DNA of 64,000 bases from Sodalis ligni. Lineage in GTDB: Bacteria > Pseudomonadota > Gammaproteobacteria > Enterobacterales > Enterobacteriaceae. The stretch's first letter is position 1. Each line of letters starts with the position of its first letter. A program made the position numbers and the translations under genes. The notes beneath the pieces were generated by a model, which had not been told where the DNA came from, made no database searches, and saw only the letters and a program-made list of their open reading frames with translations. This document shows, one piece after another, positions 17,755-25,831 of the stretch. Where the stretch lies: positions 186,001-250,000 of the forward strand of contig NZ_CP075169.1 in NCBI RefSeq assembly GCF_016865525.2, in the 5' to 3' direction.

Positions 17755-18116
17755 GGTATTACCTCCGGGTAACTTGCTTTGAACATAATCCGGACAGATG
17801 ACAGTTCAATGGCAGGTAAATGATGATAAGGAGAATGATGCGTGCTTCCTAAAAACGACCAGCGCCGCGAGGAAATTATCTGCGCCGGGCCAGACAGATA
17901 TAAAATAGTTGCTCATAAAAAATAATCGCTGCACTGAACCGGACCTTAGGTATAGCATTCTGTGTCTGAAATAAAGATTTCATTTATATGACATTCCTGT
18001 GACTATCAGATCATGCGGTGTTATTGAGCTTGTACTGCGTCGGCACGATAAAAGAGATTGCTTTTATTTTATTAACTGTCGTAATAATGTTTTCTCATGA
18101 TTTGACGATATGAAAA
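17755..18116. other. Divergent AT-rich promoter region olsF-like / zntB
   Basis: These 362 bases separate two divergent genes. The part from about 17930 to 18110 is AT-rich with several TATAAA/TTTATT-type stretches that could serve as promoters, and there are long single-base asymmetries but no clear palindrome. No gene of useful length is present. Confidence 0.4.
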
Positions 18117-19136
18117 ATGCCGGCGGAAATTACTCAGCAATTAAACTTTAACGATGAAGTGACCGGGCTTATTTACGGCTATGTTTTTGAACCGGATACG
18201 GCGGCGCGTCGTATTCCCTCCCGTGAAGTGCTCAATGAATTTCAATCCATCGAGCCGGGCCGGGGGTTCATCTGGCTACATGTGAATCTTAATCACGCCA
18301 CGGCCGAGAAATGGCTGAAAAAACATTTCGCCATGGCGGATTTTTTCTTCGAGGAGATTCGCCAGGGTTCGCGCAGTACCCGGATAGAACGCCAGGGCGA
18401 AGTGCTTTTCGCCGTGCTCAACGATGTGATATTTCGCCCCGAGGGCGGCGGGGAAGATGCGGCGACGCTCTGGCTATATTGCCGGCCCCAACTGGTGGTG
18501 ACCGCGCGCCATAAGCCGGTGCGCCTGATCGAGAATCTGTTTCGCAAGCTGGATCAATTGATGCCTGCGTCGCCTACGGCATTATTGGTCGACTTGCTGG
18601 AAGAGCAGGAGGATGTGCTGGAGCAAATAGTCCGCCAGGCCAACCTGTACGTAGACGCCATCGAGGAGCGGCTGCTCAGCCACCATATCAAAAACAACCG
18701 TACCGCCTTGGGCCGCCTGCGTCGGCTGTTGTTGCGCTATCAGCGTTTGCTGGCTCCCGAGCCGGCGGCATTATTTCGTCTGATGAGCCGTCCTCCGGCA
18801 TGGCTCGAGACCGTGGTAGTGCAGGATATACGGCATTTCGCCGAAGAGTTCACGGTAGTGCTCAATGATTTGGTGGGTTTGACCGAGCGGATTCGTTTAT
18901 TGCAAGAAGAGATCGCCGCCAAACAGATGGAGCAAAATAACCGTACGCTGTTTCAGTTGACCATCATCACGGTACTGGCGCTGCCTATTAATATCGTTGC
19001 CGGTTTTTTCGGCATGAATGTCGGCGGTATCCCCTTTGCCAATAATCGCCATGGCTTCCTGCTGCTGGTGCTTATCGTGACGGGCTTTACCCTGATTACG
19101 GCCTATTGGGCGCTTAGGCGCCGGGACAATGATTAA
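18117..19136 (+). CDS. zntB: Zinc transporter ZntB (CorA family)
   Basis: A 339-residue CorA-type channel/transporter. A long cytosolic N-terminal funnel with coiled helices (1-~275) is followed by two membrane segments at the C-terminus; the pore signature reads FFGMNVGGIPF near 300-310, the GMN motif in the ZntB form. E. coli ZntB (327 residues) moves zinc across the inner membrane and forms a pentamer. The ribosome-binding site before ATG 18117 is weak (only an A-rich stretch), and no better in-frame start exists. Stand-alone gene. Confidence 0.9.
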   Translation: MPAEITQQLNFNDEVTGLIYGYVFEPDTAARRIPSREVLNEFQSIEPGRGFIWLHVNLNHATAEKWLKKHFAMADFFFEEIRQGSRSTRIERQGEVLFAVLNDVIFRPEGGGEDAATLWLYCRPQLVVTARHKPVRLIENLFRKLDQLMPASPTALLVDLLEEQEDVLEQIVRQANLYVDAIEERLLSHHIKNNRTALGRLRRLLLRYQRLLAPEPAALFRLMSRPPAWLETVVVQDIRHFAEEFTVVLNDLVGLTERIRLLQEEIAAKQMEQNNRTLFQLTIITVLALPINIVAGFFGMNVGGIPFANNRHGFLLLVLIVTGFTLITAYWALRRRDND

Positions 19137-19228
19137 GCCGGTGGGATTTCAAGGCGTCGATCGTCAATGTCTCAACCCCCCGGCATGCCCGGAGCGAATA
19201 AATGCACGTCGGACGAACGTGAGAACCG

Positions 19229-20392
19229 TTACTGATTATTTAAAATCAATGCGCTCGGAATGTGATAATTGAGACGAATTTCCCGGCCGGCGGGAATATC
19301 TTCCGTGGCGAATAACGCGATAACATTAACTCTTCGCCCACCCTCGAGGCAGGCCTTGAATTTCGCGCTTTCAGCGTTGTAGCCGGTTTTCGCCTGGCTG
19401 ACGGGCGTGCCGTGATCATCGTATTTATAACGCGTATTGATTTTTGACAGTATGCCGTCACTGTCCAGATAGGTTATCGGCTGTCCTTTTAACGAGAGGT
19501 CGATAATATAAGCATGGTCAAACAGATCGGCGTCTCCCATTTCCTGCGGCGAGACCAGAACACCGGCAAAAATCCCTAAACAGGTTGCCCGAGGGATGAG
19601 TTTGGCGGCCAATACTCCCCATTGACCGATAAGGCAGGATTCCTGCGGCGGTACATCATCGCCGGTTAAGATGCGACAATCCAGATAATGAAATAACCTC
19701 CCTCTTTCGGCGCCGGTTGACGTTAATGATATAAAGGGCCTAACCGCTTGTGCACGGTAATGTTTCCCTGAATCGGCGATGGCGGAAAGGTCGGCGATAT
19801 TTTGTATGGTTATGGTCTTTCCGGCGGTATCCCGGTATGGAGGCAAATCATTATCTCCGGAATAATAATCACGATTACGATTAATTATGGTTTGACGCAG
19901 CCGGTATTTTATCGCCATTTTCAATAAACCATTCATGGCCTGTCGGGAATAATAATGCATGGCGGCGCGCTCGATATCGTCGGCCTGTGCTTCCGATTTG
20001 CCGTTACGCATATTCACCAAGCGGGTAATGTATATTAGGGTAGATTCCGGCAAGTCCTCCGTAGGGAGAGAGGCGGGGTTGATGCCGATGGGGGCCAGAG
20101 CGGCCCGATCTTCTTGCGTTATCAATCTGGTGCTAAGGGAACGCATGCATTTCAGGGCTATAAGGATAGGCTTGCTGGGATGCGCCGCATTTATCCCCCG
20201 GGCGGCGGCGGATAATAATGCGCTGTCCGCTATCTGCCGCCATTGCCGCCAGAGCGGACGGCAATGGCGGCAGCAATTCTGCGCGGCGCGCAGGCGTTGC
20301 CGTAAAGCCTCAGTTTGGCGGGGCAATTCATTACGCAAGGCAGGGAACGAGATAAGATAGCCTGCGACATCCGGGGGGGCGATAGCGTCCAT
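19229..20392 (-). CDS. SET-domain-containing protein, effector-like
   Basis: A 387-residue protein. The first 245 residues are helical, Arg/Cys-rich near 40-60 (NCCRHCRPLWRQWR), and not recognised. The C-terminal part has the SET lysine-methyltransferase signature order: GVLAAKLIPRATCLGIFAGV (259-278, as in G-V-F-A, I-P-x-G-T, G-x-x-x-G), YLDSDGILSKINT (308-320, the N-H-x-C strand with Thr for His), NAESAKF (339-345), and FATEDIPAGREIRLNYH (361-377) with the catalytic-type Tyr. Such domains are eukaryote-like and in bacteria are often secreted effectors that modify host proteins. AAGGAAG lies seven bases before the ATG at 20392. Single gene between zntB and an MFS gene; no secretion genes nearby. 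Confidence 0.65.
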   Translation of the reverse strand: MDAIAPPDVAGYLISFPALRNELPRQTEALRQRLRAAQNCCRHCRPLWRQWRQIADSALLSAAARGINAAHPSKPILIALKCMRSLSTRLITQEDRAALAPIGINPASLPTEDLPESTLIYITRLVNMRNGKSEAQADDIERAAMHYYSRQAMNGLLKMAIKYRLRQTIINRNRDYYSGDNDLPPYRDTAGKTITIQNIADLSAIADSGKHYRAQAVRPFISLTSTGAERGRLFHYLDCRILTGDDVPPQESCLIGQWGVLAAKLIPRATCLGIFAGVLVSPQEMGDADLFDHAYIIDLSLKGQPITYLDSDGILSKINTRYKYDDHGTPVSQAKTGYNAESAKFKACLEGGRRVNVIALFATEDIPAGREIRLNYHIPSALILNNQ

Positions 20393-20554
20393 AGTAGTTC
20401 TTCCTTTTTGAGGCAACGGCTTTTATGCGTTATGGATTGGGTCACTGAATGCTCAGCGTTTCCATAGGGTAACATCGCAGGAAAAAGAGTATAGGGCCGG
20501 GCATGCACCGGAAGGAAAAGTGTTATTGCCGGGGGTGTCCCCGGCCTGATACGG

Positions 20555-21748
20555 TCACTCTGTAGCGGGTCGCTCGGAGGCGAAATAACATAATGCAATC
20601 GCCGGCAGTGCGGTGCCCAGAAGAGAGGCAAGCCCCCACCCGCCCTGGGCATAGGCCCATCCCCCCAGGGCCGAACCTATGGCGCCGCCGACAAAAAAGG
20701 TGGCCATATAGATGCCGTTCAGACGGCTTCGGTAGTGTTCTCCCAGAGCAAAAATGGCCCGCTGGCCAATCACCAGGTTCATGGTGACGCCAAAATCCAG
20801 CAGTATCGCCGCCAAGACCAGGATGCCCAGCTTCAGGTGGGAACCCGTATCGCCGATATGGGTAAGCAGAAACGCCGTGCCGGCGGCCAGCATGGCAAAC
20901 AGCGTGGCGGGCTTGCTTAAACCGCGATCGGCAACGCGTCCGGCTATGGGTGCGGCGATGGCGCCGGCCACCCCGGCAAAGGCGAACAGCGCCACCCCCA
21001 CCTGGGAAAGATGAAATTCCGGTCCGGTGAGGAGCAACGGCGTCACGGTCCAGAACAGGCTGAACGCGCCGAACAGGGCGGCGTGGTAAAGGGCGCGCCG
21101 CCGCAGGGTAAGATTATGCACCGCCAGGCTGCCGATAGAGGCCATCAGCGCGCGATAGCGTAGTCCCGGGGCCGGTCTGCGGACGGGTAAAACATATCCC
21201 AGCGTCAGCGTCAGCAGGATCATTACCAGGGTGGATATAATGAATACCATCCGCCACGACGACAAATGCGTGATCAGGCTCGATACCGGGCGGGCGAGCA
21301 TGATGCCCAGCATCAGACCGCTCATCACGTCGCCCACCGCTTTGCCTCGCAGAGCGGGGGCGGAAAGATGCGCCGCATAGGGCACCAGTATTTGCACCGC
21401 CACCGAACCCAGCCCGATAAACACCGCGGCGGTCAAAAACAGGCTGACGGTATGGGCGAGTACCGCCGTCGCCAGGGCGGCAATACCCACGCCCATGACG
21501 CATAGCGTCAGCCCGCGGTTTTCGAACAGGTCACCTAGGGGCACGATCAAAAGCAGTCCCAGTCCATAGCCGATTTGCGTCATTGTCACGATAAGTCCGG
21601 CCGCCTGGGGCGATAGGCCAAGGGCGCGGCTGATTTCTCCGGCCAGGGGCTGGGCATAGTAGATATTGGCGACGATCAGGCCGCAGGCGGTGGCCAGGAT
21701 CAGCGTCAGACGCCTGGATAAAGCCGGTGGTTGCGATGGTTGTGTCAT
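20555..21748 (-). CDS. MFS transporter, DHA1-like
   Basis: A 397-residue, 12-segment inner-membrane transporter. It carries the subgroup hallmarks ANIYYAQPLAGEIS in helix 1, GYGLGLLLIVPLGD before the first loop, and GRVADRG in the middle loop. The ATG at 21748 has AAGGGA four bases upstream; a longer frame reaches 21781. It is a clear paralogue of the MFS gene 280 bp upstream (22028-23206), with the same start motif and layout. Substrate unknown; family members export drugs or sugars. Confidence 0.85.
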   Translation of the reverse strand: MTQPSQPPALSRRLTLILATACGLIVANIYYAQPLAGEISRALGLSPQAAGLIVTMTQIGYGLGLLLIVPLGDLFENRGLTLCVMGVGIAALATAVLAHTVSLFLTAAVFIGLGSVAVQILVPYAAHLSAPALRGKAVGDVMSGLMLGIMLARPVSSLITHLSSWRMVFIISTLVMILLTLTLGYVLPVRRPAPGLRYRALMASIGSLAVHNLTLRRRALYHAALFGAFSLFWTVTPLLLTGPEFHLSQVGVALFAFAGVAGAIAAPIAGRVADRGLSKPATLFAMLAAGTAFLLTHIGDTGSHLKLGILVLAAILLDFGVTMNLVIGQRAIFALGEHYRSRLNGIYMATFFVGGAIGSALGGWAYAQGGWGLASLLGTALPAIALCYFASERPATE

Positions 21749-21811
21749 GGGATCCCTTAAATGGGAATAACTATTCCCCAATAAAAAAGGGCCGATTTCT
21801 CAAGACGAAAT

Positions 21812-21964
21812 CTACCCTACGACTTTAAGGGCCAGTTCAACCAGCCCAGGCATTTCTTCTTTGGCGCGTCCGGTTTTCCCCGGCACGCGCAAACCGAACC
21901 GTATGCATGACATCAGTTCCGCGTCGCTGCCGCCATAAATGCCGGCAGCGGTTTTTAATGCCAT
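21812..21964 (-). other. 50-codon frame, possible gene remnant
   Basis: Between the two MFS genes the minus strand has an open frame from ATG 21962-21964 to TAG 21812-21814 that reads like real protein (AAGIYGGSDAELMSCIRFGL at residues 6-25) but has no ribosome-binding site and matches no family I can name. It may be the C-terminal stub of a lost gene. Confidence 0.25.
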
Positions 21965-22027
21965 GGGCGGATTGTAGGTAATGAATGTTTCTCAATCAAA
22001 TTAATCATTGGTAAATAACCATGGAAT

Positions 22028-23206
22028 TTATTTTTTCGGCATGACGGCTGCCGCCGCCAGCAGCGTCAGCAGGATGGCGAGATAACCCACGCCTTGCCAG
22101 CCCGCCCGTTCCCAGGCCAGCATCGCGCACATGGAACCGAAAGTGCCGCCGAGAAACATCCCGCCCATAAACAGAGTATTCACCCGGCCTTTAGCCTCTT
22201 CGCGCAAACCGAAGATAATGTGTTGATTGGCCACCAGCGCGCTCTGCACCCCAAGGTCCAGCAATATTACGCCTACCGTTAAGCCGGTTAAGGATGTCCA
22301 GCCCACGAACAGCAGCCATGCCGCCAATACCAGCCCCACACCGCTCATGATTACCCGGCGGCCGCCAAGCTTGTCCGACAGCCTGCCGGCGGCGGGAGCG
22401 GCGAACACGCCCGCCGCGCCCACCACACCGAACAAACCGGCATATCCGGCGCCGAGGTGAAAGGCGGGCTGGGCCAGATAGAGCGCCAGTACGGTCCAAA
22501 AAGCGCTGAACGCGGCGAACAGCGCCCCTTGGGTCAGGGTTGCCTGGCGCAGGCGGGGTTCTTCACGCCACAGATGCACCAGGGAAGCCATCAGCGCGCC
22601 GTAGCCCAGGGCGGTTTGCGCCTGGGTTTTCGGCAGCATCCGGGCCATCAGCCAGGCGCCGAGCAGCGACAGGGGCACGCCCAGCATAAACATTCCCCGC
22701 CAGCCGACATAGACGGCTACCAGACCCGCCAGGGTTCTGCTCAGTAAAATGCCGCACAATAAACCGCTCATTACGCTGCCCACTACGGCGCCGCGACGGG
22801 CAGGTTCCGCCATGGAGGCCGCCAGCGGGACGATTTGCTGCGCCGCCGTGGCGCCGATGCCCAGCACCAGCGAAGCCGCCAACAGCACCCAGGCTGAAGG
22901 GGCAAACGCCGCCAGCAGGGACGCCAGCGCCAGAGTCAAAAACTGGGCCACTATCAATTTGCGCCTTTCCAGCAAATCCCCCAGCGGCACCAGTAGCAAT
23001 AGCCCCGCCGCGTAACCCAACTGGGTGATGGTGGGTATAAGGCCGGTGGCGAACCGGCCGGGGAAACTGGCGGAAATGACCACCAGCATCGGCTGGTTGT
23101 AATAGATATTGGCGACCGCGATACCGCAGGCCGCCGCCATGGCGAAAATAAGCCAGGCGCCGAGCGCGTCGGTCTTTTCATTGGGTATTAACGTTGCGAC
23201 AGACAT
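22028..23206 (-). CDS. MFS transporter, DHA1-like
   Basis: A 392-residue 12-segment transporter, paralogue of the neighbouring MFS protein: ANIYYNQPMLVVISASF in helix 1, GYAAGLLLLVPLGDLLERR at the first loop and GRLSDKLGGRR in the middle loop. The start has GGATGGAATAAG upstream. It lies 99 bp downstream of a LysR-type gene on the same strand, so both could be one unit. Exporters of this type with a LysR partner are common; the substrate is not known. Confidence 0.87.
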   Translation of the reverse strand: MSVATLIPNEKTDALGAWLIFAMAAACGIAVANIYYNQPMLVVISASFPGRFATGLIPTITQLGYAAGLLLLVPLGDLLERRKLIVAQFLTLALASLLAAFAPSAWVLLAASLVLGIGATAAQQIVPLAASMAEPARRGAVVGSVMSGLLCGILLSRTLAGLVAVYVGWRGMFMLGVPLSLLGAWLMARMLPKTQAQTALGYGALMASLVHLWREEPRLRQATLTQGALFAAFSAFWTVLALYLAQPAFHLGAGYAGLFGVVGAAGVFAAPAAGRLSDKLGGRRVIMSGVGLVLAAWLLFVGWTSLTGLTVGVILLDLGVQSALVANQHIIFGLREEAKGRVNTLFMGGMFLGGTFGSMCAMLAWERAGWQGVGYLAILLTLLAAAAVMPKK

Positions 23207-23305
23207 CTTATTCCATCCATTCAGTGGCCGACTCCGGTCGGCGTTCGATGACGGAAGAATAAAGGATGTCCCGCCGGGCGGGTAGTGGGGGTAAAAAGAT
23301 AGTAT

Positions 23306-24235
23306 TTATTCCTGTTGAGAATAAAGCGGGTTCGCCAGGGGCGACGAAGCGCCTTGAACCACTTCGGCGAGGTAGGCGACAAATGCCCGGGCCTTGGCGC
23401 TGGCCATGCGGCCGGTAGGAAAAACCGCCCATAGATCCATGGTGGGCAGATGCCAGTCGTTCAGCACCGGAACCACCAGGCCGGCGGCCAATTCCGGTGC
23501 GAACATCCATTCCGACGCCATGGCAAGCCCCAGGCCCGACAGTACCAAGGTGCGGATGCCCTCCGCCGCGGATGCCCTCACCCGGCCCCGTCCATGGACG
23601 ATGCGCTCCTCCCCATGGCGGCTGAAAACCCATTTGGAGCCGCCGCCGCCGCGCTGGGTATAGACTACCGCCTGATGAGCCACTAAATCCTCCGGTATCC
23701 GGGGTTCGCCGGCGCGGGTGAAATAGTCCGGCGTACCTAAAATCAGCAGGCGACAGGTAGCGAGGCGGCGGGCTATCAGGCTTGAATCCCGCAGATCGCC
23801 CAGCCGCAGCGCCACATCGATGCCTTCGGAAACAAGGTCGATATGGCGATCGTCCAGCACCACATCAATATAAAGGTCGGGATTGCGGGCCAGGAAGGCG
23901 CCCAGATGGGGCAGAATATGCAGGCGGGCAAAGGTGACCGGCGCGCAAATGCGCAGCCGGCCGGTTAATCCCGATCCCGAACCGCGGGCGGCCACCTCGG
24001 CTTCATTAATATCGTCCATGGCGCGTTTGGATCGCTGGTAATACTCCTCACCGGCCTCGGTGGGGGTCAGGCCGCGGGTAGAGCGAATCAATAGCCTGAC
24101 GCCGAGCCGCTCTTCCAACTGGGCGACGGTTTTGGACACCGCCGGCTGGCCTAGATTCAAGCGCCGGGATGCCGCCGTAAACGATCCGCTTTCCACCACG
24201 CAAATGAACGTCTCCATCGCCGCCAGCCGATCCAT
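23306..24235 (-). CDS. LysR-family transcriptional regulator
   Basis: A 309-residue regulator with N-terminal winged helix (MDRLAAMETFICVVESGSF, then AASRRLNLGQPAVSKTVAQL) and a periplasmic-binding-protein-like effector domain (about 90-300) beginning GRLRICAPVTFARLHILPHL. GGAGG precedes the ATG at 24235. The domain layout is that of the large DsdC/AaeR-like subgroup. It is transcribed toward, not away from, the MFS genes, so the usual divergent arrangement is absent; the target is unclear. Confidence 0.9.
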   Translation of the reverse strand: MDRLAAMETFICVVESGSFTAASRRLNLGQPAVSKTVAQLEERLGVRLLIRSTRGLTPTEAGEEYYQRSKRAMDDINEAEVAARGSGSGLTGRLRICAPVTFARLHILPHLGAFLARNPDLYIDVVLDDRHIDLVSEGIDVALRLGDLRDSSLIARRLATCRLLILGTPDYFTRAGEPRIPEDLVAHQAVVYTQRGGGGSKWVFSRHGEERIVHGRGRVRASAAEGIRTLVLSGLGLAMASEWMFAPELAAGLVVPVLNDWHLPTMDLWAVFPTGRMASAKARAFVAYLAEVVQGASSPLANPLYSQQE

Positions 24236-24350
24236 GGTATTCCTCCCGGGAATGATTAAATCACTCCCGTCAGTCTACCTTTCAGGCTGGGGAAGCGGAA
24301 GGGGAAAGTATATTCCCTTATTACGTGCGGAGAATAGTGCGGCCTCGCGT

Positions 24351-25631
24351 TTAGCGGGCGTGCCCCATCAGCGCCGCATCATGCAAATCCAGGCGTTGCC
24401 AGAAATTCTGCTCCCCTTCGCCGGCGGACAGCGGGTAGCCGTTCGGTATGGCGGTTTTAACCAGCAGGGCCCGGCGCTGAGCTGCCGAAAGGTTAGGCAA
24501 CGGCCCTTCCAGTAACACTTCGGCGCCAGCGGGCACCTTGACGGCACTGGCCGGCGCGGCGCTATCCTTCGGCAAACCGTAGGTCATGGTATAGCGATAG
24601 AACGAGGTCATGCCGCTGCCCAGATAAGGGTCGGCCTGGCCCTGGCTTTTGGCGCATTCGGCCAACGAGACGCCGCACTCTTTCTCCAGCGCGCCGCGCA
24701 ACTGCTGTTTGGCTTCTTCGAACAGGGCGCGGTAGCGGGGATCGTTAAGAAAATGGGCAACGTTGCGTTCAGCCACCATACGGGAACCGATTATATCCAG
24801 CGGATAATGCACCCCAAGCACGATACGGGAGTAGCCGTAGCGGGCGCCGCGATCCACCAGCGGCACGAAGCGTTCCGGGATCATCTCCCCCATCAGCAGG
24901 GCATCGGTGTAACCGGTATTGGTATGGCCGCTGGGGAAGGCGCCCTGGGTGGCTGTGTAAGGATGGTTATCCTGGACCACCATGTCATCCGGCACCAGGT
25001 GAATTTCATTACCGGGCTGCAGGAAAGGGCGGGGATAATTGAAGTGGTCTTTGGCCGCGCCGGTGCTGATTTCCGAGGTTTTTATCAGCGCGGCGGCCTT
25101 GCCCATTTCGCCGTTTTGATAGGCGGCGAGGAAAGCTTTACCGAGCCGCGGACCGAGTGCATCGGCGATGAAAAACAGATAGTTCTGCCCTTCCGCATCC
25201 ACCAGCGCCTGCTGCCGCTGTCCCTTGGTGGCGTCACGATTGATTTGGGTGACTATCGCCATGCTGCGCTTTTGTACTTCCGGCGTTAACTGCGAAAAAT
25301 CAGATAAAAGGGCGATGCCTGCCTGTTGATTTTGTTTAACGGCAAAATCATAGCCGGATTGGGTCAGCCACTTTTTATCCGCTTGCTTGGCGGTTTGCTT
25401 GGCTTTATCCAACTGCGGACGGGTCAGGGTTGCCGCGTCGCCTTGCAGAGATTTGCGCAACGCATCCTGCACGTGCTGATCCAGCTCCAGGTAGTCGGCG
25501 TTCAGGCTGTAGAACGAGGTGGTATCCACGATGGCGCTGATTTGGGCCGGATCCTCCGCATTCGGTCGCGCCCAGGCCGAGGAAATGAGCATCGCGGTAG
25601 CCGCGACGACGAAAGAATAGGTATGCCGCAT
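24351..25631 (-). CDS. Acid phosphatase, PAP2 superfamily (class A-like)
   Basis: A 426-residue secreted phosphatase. Residues 1-21 form a signal peptide (VVAATAMLISSAWA). The three PAP2 motifs are all present: K194 with R201-P (KDHFNYPRP), PSGH at 233-236, and SRIVLGVHYPLD at 268-279 with the catalytic His275. It should act in the periplasm on phosphate monoesters. It is longer than typical PhoC/PhoN (about 250 residues), with an extra N-terminal helical part (22-180) and a C-terminal tail (290-426). AAGGA precedes the ATG. Single gene. Confidence 0.85.
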   Translation of the reverse strand: MRHTYSFVVAATAMLISSAWARPNAEDPAQISAIVDTTSFYSLNADYLELDQHVQDALRKSLQGDAATLTRPQLDKAKQTAKQADKKWLTQSGYDFAVKQNQQAGIALLSDFSQLTPEVQKRSMAIVTQINRDATKGQRQQALVDAEGQNYLFFIADALGPRLGKAFLAAYQNGEMGKAAALIKTSEISTGAAKDHFNYPRPFLQPGNEIHLVPDDMVVQDNHPYTATQGAFPSGHTNTGYTDALLMGEMIPERFVPLVDRGARYGYSRIVLGVHYPLDIIGSRMVAERNVAHFLNDPRYRALFEEAKQQLRGALEKECGVSLAECAKSQGQADPYLGSGMTSFYRYTMTYGLPKDSAAPASAVKVPAGAEVLLEGPLPNLSAAQRRALLVKTAIPNGYPLSAGEGEQNFWQRLDLHDAALMGHAR

Positions 25632-25734
25632 GTCGAGTCCTTTTAGCTAATCGAGACAAAAGAAGGAAAACGTCACAACATCATTAAGCTAGGCCGCGTT
25701 TATGACAATTTAATGTCAAAAGATACGGCCCCGT

Positions 25735-25800
25735 GATGTGGCCCTCCTTTAACACGCTCGGTTCAAGCTTCGGTGATTGATGGCCGGTCTGCCATCGCGG
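25735..25800. repeat. Degenerate single copy of the 107/108-bp intergenic repeat
   Basis: The run CTCCTTTAACACGCTCGG followed by TTCAAGC and a diverged CGGTGATTGATGG part matches the start of the repeat units at 58313-58680 (CTCCCTTTAACACGTACGG, TTCAGGC). The hairpin half is missing. It lies in the aegA/phosphatase spacer, in the same orientation as the 58-kb array. Confidence 0.5.
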
Positions 25801-25831
25801 CCGGCACAGGCATCGCATTGATAAGCTGCGG

